Made by a program: the position numbers and the translations under genes
Shown here: piece after piece, positions 34,351-45,206 of the stretch
Position numbering within the stretch: the first letter of the stretch is position 1
How the letters are laid out: each line of letters starts with the position of its first letter
Notes under the pieces: generated by a model
Told to the model about the DNA's origin: nothing
Seen by the model: only the letters and a program-made list of their open reading frames with translations
The model's database searches: none
Assembly: GCF_030272615.1 (NCBI RefSeq)
Contig: NC_081406.1
Location: 230,386,896 to 230,446,895, forward strand
Reading direction: 5' to 3'
Origin: Cryptomeria japonica
Taxonomy: Eukaryota; Streptophyta; Pinopsida; Cupressales; Cupressaceae
Length of the DNA stretch: 60,000 bases

Positions 34351-34927
34351 CATTCAAATTCCATCTTTTAATAGATGATGGATGATCCTATTCTTCTCAT
34401 CTTTTTCTTTAAATTTGCTATGAAATATCTGTAAGTCTACAACAATCCTTTCTTCACCAGTATGATGAAGTTCTTTATATCATCTTCAATTCTTAAATAT
34501 GCTACAAAGCCTAATTTCAATGTTTGGCCAACTTCCCTTCTTATATTCTAATAATAAATTTTCAAAAGCATAAATAAAATTCTATCACAAATCGCCTATA
34601 GACTTCACCTTAATTTTGAGAATAGTCTTCATACAATCCTTCCTCCATCAAATGACGCATGCACTCCTATTTATCTTCTTATCATTTTCAGACTCCACAC
34701 TCAACACACACCTTATTTATTTAAAAAAAACTCTTCTTATATCTTCACGTCTCTATGAGTAGAGACATCCTTTATTAATGGTCACAGCTTTTAATAACCA
34801 TTGCCACCTTTTTCTTAATTGTGGCCTTTCATACTTTACTCAAAACTCTTAAGTAAATTTATTACTCCCAAACAAATCACACTTATCTCAAGGCTTTATT
34901 ACTTTATTTTTTCCTTTGCATCGGTTG
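34351..34927. other. No gene seen
   Basis: AT-rich flank of Gypsy-1, pyrimidine-rich on the plus strand. Confidence 0.5.
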
Positions 34928-34932
34928 CTCTT

Positions 34933-36412
34933 TGATGCAGAGCCCTCCTTGTAACCTGCCAAACACTCCAATATGTATGACACTGACCCCTCAAAGAAAC
35001 AATAGGAATCTATCAAGGCAAGGCTCTACAACATTAGTTCAACATCTCACAACCTTCAAGACTCATACCTACTCAACTTGGATAATTTGCTCCAACATAC
35101 AATTTGAGACCTCCAAGGGTTATTGATCATTAGCACACTTGTTTTGGGTCAAACATGACTCACCTGGACTAGATCAAACATTGGTTGTACGGGTTCAACC
35201 CCATTCCCTATAGTACCTTCACAATTAGGCCTATTTGCTAGTAGCCCTTTGAAGCGGGTAAAGGGATCTTAAGTCCAAACCTTCCCAAACACCTTGGAAA
35301 AAAATAATGGATTCAAATACCCTTTTGGGCCTTACACAATTCCCCCAAAAAAGGGTCAAGGTCTAACAAACAAAGGTCTGAACTGGTAGAATGTTGACTG
35401 TCTTAAAGGGCTAATTAAGCCTCCATTTGTGAAGCATCTATGTCCAAATGAGAAAAACATACAATAAAAACCCCGTGAGAATGTGGGAAACCATAAAACA
35501 TCATGTAATCCAGGGTTACACGCCTGGAATCATCACCATTTGCATACAAGGGTAACTTTGTTGTTTAAGGACTAGGTAGCCACATTGAGATGTCTACCTA
35601 GGGTTGGTTCAAACACACACCTCCCTTGCTCCTCCTGCAAAATGCTTTTATAATCTTAGAATAAATTGGCCATACTTGCATTTCACCAAATCCCATGAGT
35701 CTTAGATTGATAAATTACAAGTTATGGCCACAGGTAAACCCTGGTTTTCCGGGCACCTACAACAAAATTGGAATATCAGGAGAAAAACACATGATCTAAA
35801 CCTCAAACCAAAGCCAAAAAAAATGTAATTCTCTACTCTACCCAATTCACATAATTGGGGATTGAGCCCAATCCGTACAGTACCATACTCCAAACCAAAA
35901 CTCTAGAATTGTAGGAAAAACTCAAAATTTCATTAGTTTGCAGTCACCAAATATTTCCTTCGTACAGTCTCCCCTTTGGGAATTGGATCCACAAGGTGTA
36001 TAAACCACTCCACAATTGCTCTCAACCAAAAACAATAGGTTAGAGCCATTGGAGGAGTTCAAAAAACAAAAATGCAAAAAAGTGCATAAAAGTTGCTTAT
36101 GACAACTTTTGCAAACGTTATCAAAATTTCATCTTTCACCTCATAATGCCTTGGTTCAAGACTAATCCCTCCTAAAACATCCTAGAAGCACTAAAACTAT
36201 TAGGATAACACACATTTGATCCCCTATTGTCGAAAAGTCCTAATTGGCTTATTGAGATGCCAAAATAGGAGTTTGGCTCAGAAGATGGGGTCTTTTATTA
36301 CAAACACAATGCATGATTGAAACACATATAAAATATCCTAAAGATATGTTTTATGCCTTATCCTTCCTCCTATGACTCTGATTTATCATCTTGAAGGGGT
36401 GCTCCTGCATCA
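34933..36412 (-). repeat. Gypsy-1 3' LTR (left copy, 1,480 bp)
   Basis: It is collinear with 41136-42603, with scattered substitutions and small indels. For example, right-copy positions near 41935-41955 contain an extra GAGGAGTAAAACCCT-like stretch. The pol frame ends inside its first 43 bp (minus-strand sense). Confidence 0.95.
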
Positions 36413-39400
36413 TACTCGCAGGAAGAAGAAATCTCAAGTCCACTTGAAATGAGAGCTTGCAGGTCTGCACCATGGTCTTTGATCTGCTGTTCTGTCATCC
36501 AGACTGCTTCAAAATCAGGTTGTCCTTTCCATACCACCAAATACTCCATGTAATTTTTTTTCCTTGTTCTCTTTGCAACCTTGGTGTCTAAAACCTTATG
36601 CAACTTTGGTGGTTCATGTTTGGGAATGTCGTCATCTGCAATAACCTGAAGTGTGTCTTCTCCTGCATCAACACCATATTTATAAAGAGTTAAGTCACAT
36701 ACATTAAAGATAGGTGACAAACCAAGATCAGGTGGGAGTTGGAGTTCATAAGCATTTTGGCCACATTTTTTCAAGATTTGATAGGGTCCAATCTTTCTTT
36801 GCATCAAATTTGTATATCTACCTTTTGGAAGTCTTTCCTTCTTCAAGTGAACCCACACCAAGTCTCCCACATCAAACTGAACATCCCTATTCTTTTTGTC
36901 AGCATGGGCTTTATATATGTCTGTAGATTGTTGAAGGTGAGTTTTAACTTGGTCATGGATTTCCTTTATGGCGGTAGCAAAGGTTTCCCCATCTACACTA
37001 ATAACTTCTCCTTGAGGTAGTTCTCTCAACTCCATCACACCCCTTGGGTGGATGCCATATACAATTTGGAAGGGTGACTTACCGGTACTCCTATTCATTG
37101 TATCATTATAGGAGAATTATGCCTGAGACAATATGGTATCCCATCTCTCTCCATGTTGTCTAGTCAAACACCTTAGCAGATTTCCCAATGACCTGTTTAC
37201 AACTTCAGTTTGGCCATCCGTTTGGGGATGGTAGGTTGAGGAGAAGGCTAGATTTGTACCAAGATTCTTCCGAAGGGTCCTCCAGAAGTGTCCAATAAAT
37301 TTCACATCCCTATCAGAGACTATAGTCAAAGTTAAACCATGTATCCAAACAATCTCCTTGAAGAACAAGTTTGCAACATAAGAAGCATCACAAGTGGTTT
37401 TGCATGGCAAGAAATGTGCCATTTTACTAAACCTATCCACCACTACAAAAACACTATCATATCCTTTCCTTGACCTAGGCAATCCTAAAAAAAAATCCAT
37501 ACTTATGCTTTCCCATGGTCTTGAAGGGATGGGTAAAGGCTGGTATAGGCTTGCATTTGTGGACTTTCCCTTTGCCTTTTGGAATATCACACAAGTCTCC
37601 ACAAATCTCCTGACATCTATCTGTAGTTTAAGCCAAAAGTAGTGTCTCTTCACCAAATCTAGTGTCTTGTCAAGGCCAAAGTGACCTGCCATTGCTCCAC
37701 AACGTTTCTCCTTAATTATATTTAGTCTAATAGAGCATTTGGGTATGCATAGCTGTGCACCCTTAAACAACAATCCATTTGAATAAAAAACTGAGAGAAA
37801 TCAACATGAAACCTCTCATCAAATGAAGCACATACCTTATAGATATCTCCAAATTCTTCATAATCCTTATACATGGCTTTCAAGGAGTCTATTCCAACAC
37901 TCTCCAACTGGATCTGATTTGCTGTTACGACTCTTCTGCTCAAAGCATCTGCCACCTTATTCTTGACCCCTTTCTTGTGCTTAAGAATGAAAGTGAAGGC
38001 TTGTAGGGTCTCTACCCACTTCATATGCCTGTGATTCAACTTTTCTTGACCATTTATAAGGCTAAGGGCCTGATTGTCTGTGAAGACTATGAATTCTTTT
38101 GGCAGCAAGTAGTGTCTCCACTTTTTCAAGGATTGTACTAGAGCATACATCTATAGGTCATAGGATGGATATCTTCTCTTTGCCTCATTCAACTTTTCAT
38201 TGAAGAAGGCAAAAGGCCTTCCCTCTTGACTAAGCATTGCCCCAATAGCCATGTGACTAGCATCACACTCCACTTGGAAGATCTTGTTGAAATCAGGTAG
38301 GGCAAGGACCAACTGCTCTGCAACTTTTCTCTTCAATGTTTCAAAGGAGTTATCTACCTCTTCTATCAAACTAAACCTGCACTTTTGTCCTCCCTTTATG
38401 GTATCAAGCATAGGAGCATAAATATGGCTAAATCCTCTTATAAAATTCCTATAGAATGTAGCTAAGCCATGAAAACTTCTAACATCATTCATTGTTCTAG
38501 GTGTAGGCCAAGACAATATGGCACTCTCCTTTTCTTGATCCATTTTAAACTCACCATATGAGATTACAAATCCCAAGTAAATGATCTCTTCCTGCATAAA
38601 GAAACACTTTTCCAAATTGATCATTAATTGCTCATCATACAATCTTTTTAGGACCAGGTCTACATGTTTTAGATGCTCTCCTTTGGTTTGACTGAAAACT
38701 AGAATGCCATCTAGGTAGACTATAACAAATTTTCCTATGAAATCCCTCAAGACTTTAAACATTAACCTCATAAAGGTACTAGGTGCATTGGATAAGCCAA
38801 AGGGCATGACCTTCCACTCATACAACCCCTCATTTGTTTTAAATGCAGTCTTCCACTCATCTCCTGGCCTAATCCTAATCTGATGATAACCACTCTTCAA
38901 ATCAACTTTTGTAAAATATCTAGCACCCCCAAACAATCCAATAAATCTTCAATCCTAGGCATTGGAAATCTATACCTGATAGTAATTTTGTTGATAGCCC
39001 TTGAGTCAGTGAAAAGCCTCCAAGTGCCTTCCTTTTTGGTGCCAAGACTGCAGGGACTGCACAAGGGATCAAACTTTTGCCAATCAGTCCAGACTCCAAC
39101 AATTCTTCAACCTGCTTTGCCATCTCAACATTCTGATCTGGTGTGAGGTTGTATGCTGCTTATTAGGCAAGGTGGATCTAGGTATAGGATCTATGCAATG
39201 GTTTATATCCCTCATGGGAGGTAGTGACCTTGGCATGCCATCAGAGATGACACCCTTGTACTTGTTTAGTAGCTGCTGCACTGTAGGGTCAACCAACCTT
39301 AATCTGTCTTCTTTCTTGTGTTCAGACCTCTCTACCTTTGTTACTGTTGGACTAGGAATAAGGGCATAACAAACCATGCCTTCATCTGCCATGTTCTTCA

Positions 39401-41084
39401 TGAATTGCTTCCCTCCTAACACTAACACCTTGGCCTCCTTTGGTTTGGTTTCCTCCTCATTCTCCATCAGAGGTAACAACTCAATCACCTTACCATCTTT
39501 GGTGATGGAATATGTGTTCCTAGAACCATCATGTTGTGCCTTCAAATCAAATTGCCATGGTCTCCCAAATAGGAGATGGCAAGCATCCATCTTTGCAATG
39601 TCAAACATCAGTCTATCCTTATAGGTTCCAATCTATAATTCTACCCAAGCCTACTCTTCCACAACAACTTGCTGCCCTTGGGTGAGCCATGAGACCTTGT
39701 AGGGGCAAGGGTGAGGTAGCCTCCTCAACTTTAGTTTCTCCACCAGTTCTAGAGACACAAAGTTTTTAGTTGAACCAGAAGCTATTAGAACCTTGCATAC
39801 CTTTCCACCCGCTTTGCAAGTGGTCTTGAATAGAGACTTCCTCTATGGGGTTTTTTTATCAGTCATCTTCATGGTAGTTATTGATCTTCTGATCATCAAA
39901 GCCTCACCCCTTTCAGGGTAGCCATAACTATTAGGGGTATTGACACTTTGGTATGTATTTGCACTTGCCACACTTTGGCAATCAACTTCTAAAACCAAGT
40001 TACTTCTCCTCTCCCCCATGGAACTAGTAGGTTTATCAGGGCATCTATTGGCCATGTTTCCTTCTTGGTTGCAGTTATAACATCTGATTGGACCTCTACC
40101 TTGAGATCTCCCTCTAAATGGTGGTCTCCTTCCTCAGAAGTTACCTCTCTGATTGTATCCTCCATTGTTATTGGAACTACTCTCTCCTTTAGTGCCTTCT
40201 TGATTGGTTTCACCTTGGTTTTGAAAACCATTTCCCTTACCTCTGAAAAAATTTCTTCCACCCCTCTACTGTCTTCCTCTTCTTTTATTGTTATGCTCTT
40301 GTCTCTTTTTGATCTTCTCTTCCACCTTGATGGCAAGTTCATGGCATCTACCAACGGTATCTGGTCTAAGAAGGTTTAGTTCTTCTTGAATGGTATACCT
40401 TAATCCATTTAGGTACCGAGCAACTTTCTCACTCTCTTCCTCATTTGTTTTAGACTTCATACATAGCCTTTGGATCTCCTCAGTGTAAGAGTTCACATCC
40501 ATCTCCTTCTGCTTGAGATTTTGTCTCCTCTTATGGAGTTGAATTTCATAGTCTTTGGGTATATAGGCCTCCTTTATTAAGGCAACCATCCTCTTTCAAG
40601 AAACAACCTTGGGTTTGTTGTCCTTCTCTCTTTCCTCTTGGACAAAGTTCCACCAAGTTAGGATGACTCCCTTCAACTTGGACTTAGCAATCTTCACCTT
40701 CTGGTGTCCTGGAATGTCTTCACATTCAAAGAAACTAGACAAGGAGTCTATCCAATCTACCACAACATCTAGTTCCATCTTCCCAGTGAAAGTTGGCAAA
40801 TCAATCTTCTGCTCCATGGTTCTCCTCTCCATGGATTTGAGGGCATTAAGGAAGTGCCTATTGTCAGGAGGAATCACCTCTTCCTCTAGCATAGGGATCT
40901 CATCTTCATCCCCTTCTTCACCACTACCAGTGCCTCCATCTTCCTTCCCATCTACTTTACCTCTCAACCTCTCTAGCTCCCTCTGCATTGCCTTGCAAGC
41001 ATTGGCCTGCTCTCTCACAATCTTTGCCAATTCCATGTTGGTGATCGATCCTCTAGGGACTTCTTCTTGTTGTCCCTCTGCCAT
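36370..41084 (-). pseudogene. gag-pol: Gypsy-1 gag-pol polyprotein (broken)
   Basis: The start ATG is at 41084. Gag carries a coiled-coil-prone N-terminus and a retrotrans_gag domain, stopped at 40596 by TGA in place of a Trp codon. The zinc knuckle reads CYNCNQEGNMANRC, with Asn replacing the zinc-binding His. The protease motif reads LIASGST, with Ala replacing the catalytic Asp. A lost base near 39160 and another near 38940 shift the frame within RT. RT reads YLDG instead of YLDD. RNase H follows a GAG-to-TAG-type stop at 38151. Integrase (37773-37117) has HHCF instead of HHCC in its zinc finger but keeps the DD-E motif residues. The chromodomain (~36640-36450) is intact (EYLVVWKG). The frame ends at 36370 inside the LTR. 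Confidence 0.94.
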
Positions 41085-41121
41085 TCCTCAAATCTCTATC
41101 TCCTTACCAAAGCCGTTACTA

Positions 41122-41133
41122 GCTCTAATACCA
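41122..41133 (-). promoter_or_regulatory. Gypsy-1 primer-binding site
   Basis: The minus strand reads TGGTATTAGAGC, two bases from the LTR end. It matches the initiator-Met tRNA site TGGTATCAGAGC except for one C-to-T change. Confidence 0.85.
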
Positions 41134-41135
41134 CT

Positions 41136-42603
41136 TGATGCAGAGCCCTCCTTGTAACCTGCCAAACACTCCAAGATGTATGACATTGAACCCTCAAAGA
41201 AACAATAGGAATCTATCAAGGCAAGGCTCTACAACATTGGTTCAACATCTCACAACCTTCAAGACTCATACCTACTCAACTTGGATAATATGCTCCAACA
41301 TACAATTTGAGACCTCCAAGGGTTATTGATCATTGGCACACTTGTTTTGGGTCAAACATGACTCACCTGGACCAGATCAAACATTGGTTGTACGGGTTCG
41401 ACCCCATTCCCTATAGTATCTTCACAATTAGGCCTATTTGCTAGTAGCCCTTTGAAGCGAGTAAAGGGACCTTAAGTCCAAACCTTCCCAAACACCCTGG
41501 CAAACAAATCATGGATTAAAATACCCTTTTGGGCCTTACAAAATTCCCCAAAAGGAAGGGTCAAGGTCTAACAAACAAAGGTCTGAACTAGTAGAATGTT
41601 GATTGTCCTAAAGGGCTAATTAGGCCTCCATTTGTGAAGCATCTATGTTCAAATGAGAAAACCATACAATAAAAACCCCATGAGAATGTGGGGAACCATA
41701 AACCATCATGGAATCCAGGGTTACATGTCTGGAATCATCGCCATTTGCATACAAGGGTAACTTTGTTGTTTAAGGACTAGGTAGCCACATTGAGATGTCT
41801 ACCTAGGGTCGGTTCAAACACACACCTCCCTTGCTCCTCCTGCAAAATGCTTTTATAATCTTATAATACACTAGAAATACTTTCATTTCACCAAATCCCA
41901 TGAGTCTCAGATTGATAAATTGCAAGTTATGGCCATGGAGGAGTAAAACCCTAGGTAAACCCTGGTTTTCCGGGCACCTTTAGCAAAATTGAAATATTAG
42001 GAGTAAAACACGCAATTTGAACCTCAAACCAAATCCAAAAAAAAGGTAACTCTCTACTCTACCCAATTCACATTATTGGGGATTGATCCCAATCCGTACA
42101 ATACCGTAATCCAAACCAAAACACCATAATTGCAGGAAAAACTCATAATTTCATTAGTTTGCAGTAACCAAATCTTTCCTCCGTACAGTCTCCCATTTGG
42201 GAATTGGATCCACAAGGTGTATAAACCACTCCACAACTTCTCTCAACCGAAAACAAGAGGTTAGAGCCGTTGGAGGAGTTCAAAAAACAAAAATGCAAAA
42301 AAGTGCATAAAAGTTGCTTATGACTTGCCTCCTAATGCCTTGGTTCAAAACTAATCCCTCCTAAAACATCCTAGAAGCACTAAAACTATTAGGATAACAC
42401 ACATTTGATCCCCTATTGTCCAAAAGTCCTAATTGGCTTATTGAGATGCAAAAATAAGACTTTGACTCACAAGATGGTGTCTTTTATTACAAACTCACAA
42501 TGCATGATTGAAACACATATAAAATATCCTAAAGATATGTTTGATGCCTTATCCTTCCTCCTCTGAGTCTGATTTATCATCTTGAAGGGGTGCTCCTGCA
42601 CCA
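41136..42603 (-). repeat. Gypsy-1 5' LTR (right copy, 1,468 bp)
   Basis: It is collinear with the left LTR from TGATGCAGAGCCCTCC to GGGGTGCTCCTGCACCA and is followed by the target duplication CTCTT. Confidence 0.95.
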
Positions 42604-42608
42604 CTCTT

Positions 42609-43798
42609 TGTTTATTATTTCAAATAGGTTCTTTTAGGAAATCACAACTTTTAATAATCATGCTTTTACTTGATCGTCATCCTCCTTACTTAAAACACTC
42701 CTTACTTCTCCATTAATAAGTCTTTGAATTAGGCATATAAGTCGTTGACCTTTATATTTATTTCTGACAACAGTTTTGTCTTTTTTTACTAACCCAAATT
42801 CAAGCGCTGCCTTAGGGGTTTTTTAATTGTACCACTTTATATTTAATGAATAATACTTTTATCTGATATGGAGTACTTTATTTATTTTAATATATCCACT
42901 TTAATATTTTTTATGAATAAGACTATTTTTGTCTTATTAATGGATTACAACACTTTTTAGACTTTAATCATATCATTTGTCTTTTATGACTTTTGTCTTA
43001 TATGTGAGTGCTCCCATATAACATATACTAGTTGTCTATTTGTTCTTGCTTGTAAATAAGACAATGACTTTTGTCTTTATTCTTATTTTGTCTTTTGTGC
43101 TTTTGTCTTATATGCTTTTTCTTAATTTTGTCTTATATTCTACTCTTGCTATTACAAACAAATGCCATTTGTTGCTATTCATTAATATTTATTTTTGCAT
43201 ATTTAATGCATCACCCCTTTTCGTTAGCAATACTGACCGATTTATATGGGTGATTATAGCCACCCTTTTATACAAGTTTGTTGCTCTAAATAATTGTTCA
43301 ATCATTGTCCTTGTTGCATTTAACTTTACTAATTGAAGTGCTCCTCTTGGCAACTGTTTTGGCATTATTCACTTGTATTATAGTTGTTGCTCATTAATAA
43401 TGCATACTGCCTTGCTATTCTTTATAAATTAACCTTTCCATTCTCAAAACTTTAATTGTTATCCATGGTAATAATTGTGGTTGTTTTGTTAACATCTTTG
43501 TTAAATCAGTCGTCTTTAGTCAAAGCATTTATTTTCTTCTCTAGTGCCATCTCAAAGACTATGATTGCTAATTGACTAAGGGATACAAATTCTGATCAAA
43601 GACTATCTTAACTCACCCAACATCAAAGATGAACTATTGCAACATTGTTGCATATCAATGTTTTTTGACATTATACATTGCTGCATACAAATGCTTAAGC
43701 TCAACTATTGAATATGTATTACCATTACTATTGACAAAAGTAAGAAACTTATCGATTTTCATTATTATTTATCTATTTTCAAAACTATGAAACATATT
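42609..43798. other. T-rich stretch with recurring TTTGTCTT words, no gene seen
   Basis: Between about 42770 and 43140 the word TTTGTCTT, often followed by A, occurs around nine times at irregular spacing. Hydrophobic open frames here (43040-43336) follow from T-richness and are not considered genes. Confidence 0.55.
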
Positions 43799-43803
43799 CT
43801 TTT

Positions 43804-45150
43804 TGTTGGATATTGTTGTTGCTAGGATATGTTGTTGTCATTGATGTCAACATATTCCCGTGTTTTGATGTTGCAGAGAGTTGTTTGGTGATCCAGTGTT
43901 TGTAGTGAGTTGATTTGGTTGGTTTATCTGTTTGCTATGCTAGATTAACTAGAGATACTTCATTCTTTATTGATTTCATGATGCTATGTGGTTTTTGATC
44001 GAGCTGAGGATTCTGGTATGAAGATTGGTTTTCAGTGTTGTAGTGTTCTGGTGTTTGATCCATTGTGCTTCGGTATGATTATATCTTTGGTTGTGGATTT
44101 GGGAGAATGTTTGGGATGTTCGTGTGTATCTTCATTTTAGATGGTTCGTGATTGGATGCTCCGCAAGTTATCTTTCTTGTCCGAGTTTTCCTGCTGATAA
44201 GTGTTCTTGAGTGTTAGTGTGTTGATCGATGAAGATTTGATTAAGTGGTGTTGGTGCAGCTATTGCAGATGGTTCTAACATGCTTGTTGGTGTTTTCTAA
44301 TCATGTCCTATTTGTTTTGGTGGTCCGCATTGATCATTGTGCATGTTGTTGAAGATATTATGGGTCCAGTGATATTCTTCATGTTATGTGGTATTTTCGA
44401 TTGTGTAACATTTTGCAGTTGATCTTGGTGAGAATTCTGGTGGTGGTGCGCATTCGAGGATTTGATTTGGGTCCATGCTATGTTGTTTATGGAATTGTAT
44501 TGGTTCGGTGGTTGATTTATGTATCGCGGGATGTAATTTTGTAACTAGGTGTTGAGGATTTGGCCGACCTTGTAGTCAAGGTTGATGATTTGTATAAATA
44601 GGTGTTATATTCATGTAATTTGGGTGTTGGTGTTGAGTCTGCATTATCAAAGAGTGGTGTATGTGCAAATAAGAAAATTCATCTTTCGGTGTGGTGTATT
44701 GAGTAGAGAGTGTTGCAGGACAGACAAATAAGCTTAACCGAAATTGACATCAAGCATTAGCAGATGCTATTCTTTCAGTTCATCTTAATCGGATTGTAGT
44801 TCGAATATCTTTGTAAGGTAGTGAACCTTCCTTGAGGGTTGTAGCCTTCTAGGTCATTGTATTTTGAGCAGTGAGCTCTAGACAGTGTGCCTGAATGCGT
44901 GTGCATTCCCATTGTAATATTTACACATACTACTCCAGAGTATCATCTCATTGTGGGTAGGTTCCCACCGTGGGTTTTCCCTTGACCAAGTTTTCCACAT
45001 TAAAAATATTGGTGTTATGTGTGTTGTTGTTATTGTGTTTATCTTTATTCTTGTTGTAATTGTTTAGATCTGAGATTGTGCTTAAATTGTTTAATTTGGT
45101 GAAAACAGATTCACCCCCCTCTCAGTTTTTCTTCATTGTTGTTGCCAACA
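43804..45150 (+). repeat. Copia-2 5' LTR (1,347 bp)
   Basis: It begins TGTTGGATATTG and ends GTTGCCAACA, with the 6-bp inverted ends TGTTGG and CCAACA. A TATA box lies at 44593. The terminal GATTCACCCCCCTCTCAG block is typical of plant Copia U5 ends. The primer site follows two bases later. Confidence 0.85.
44593..44600 (+). promoter_or_regulatory. TATA box of Copia-2 LTR
   Basis: TATAAATA followed by GG, about 560 bp before the LTR end, at a normal place for the U3/R border. Confidence 0.55.
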
Positions 45151-45152
45151 AT

Positions 45153-45164
45153 TGGTATTGGAGC
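45153..45164 (+). promoter_or_regulatory. Copia-2 primer-binding site
   Basis: TGGTATTGGAGC, a two-base variant of the initiator-Met tRNA site TGGTATCAGAGC, placed two bases after the LTR. Confidence 0.8.
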
Positions 45165-45206
45165 TAGATCCTTCGGAAGAAGCTTGACTGCTTGAGGAGA
45201 TTCAAG

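Larger units (their letters stand above)
34933..42603 (-). mobile_element. Gypsy-1: complete chromovirus LTR retrotransposon (7,671 bp), dead
   Basis: Two LTRs (34933-36412 and 41136-42603) flank a gag-pol region read on the minus strand. CTCTT precedes (34928-34932) and follows (42604-42608) the element, a 5-bp target duplication. LTR ends are the inverted pair TGATGCAG and CTGCATCA (the outer right end reads CTGCACCA, one change). RT-RNase H-integrase order plus a C-terminal chromodomain makes it a Gypsy chromovirus. Stops, frameshifts and changed catalytic residues show it is inactive. Confidence 0.96.

Noticed and set aside
34932-35126. A 64-codon plus-strand ORF found in both Gypsy-1 LTRs (also at 41135-41329)
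   Set aside because: It is antisense to the element, and its conservation follows from LTR duplication at insertion; no protein-like motif.
39989-40354. 121-codon minus-strand ORF within Gypsy-1 gag
   Set aside because: It is an out-of-frame reading of the Arg/Gly-rich part of gag; the true frame contains the zinc knuckle.
40609-41157. 182-codon plus-strand Ser-rich ORF
   Set aside because: Antisense shadow of Gypsy-1 gag.
43040-43336. 98-codon hydrophobic ORF resembling a multi-pass membrane protein
   Set aside because: T-rich DNA with repeated TTTGTCTT words yields Phe/Leu/Ile/Val codons by composition; no family match and no conserved polar residues.
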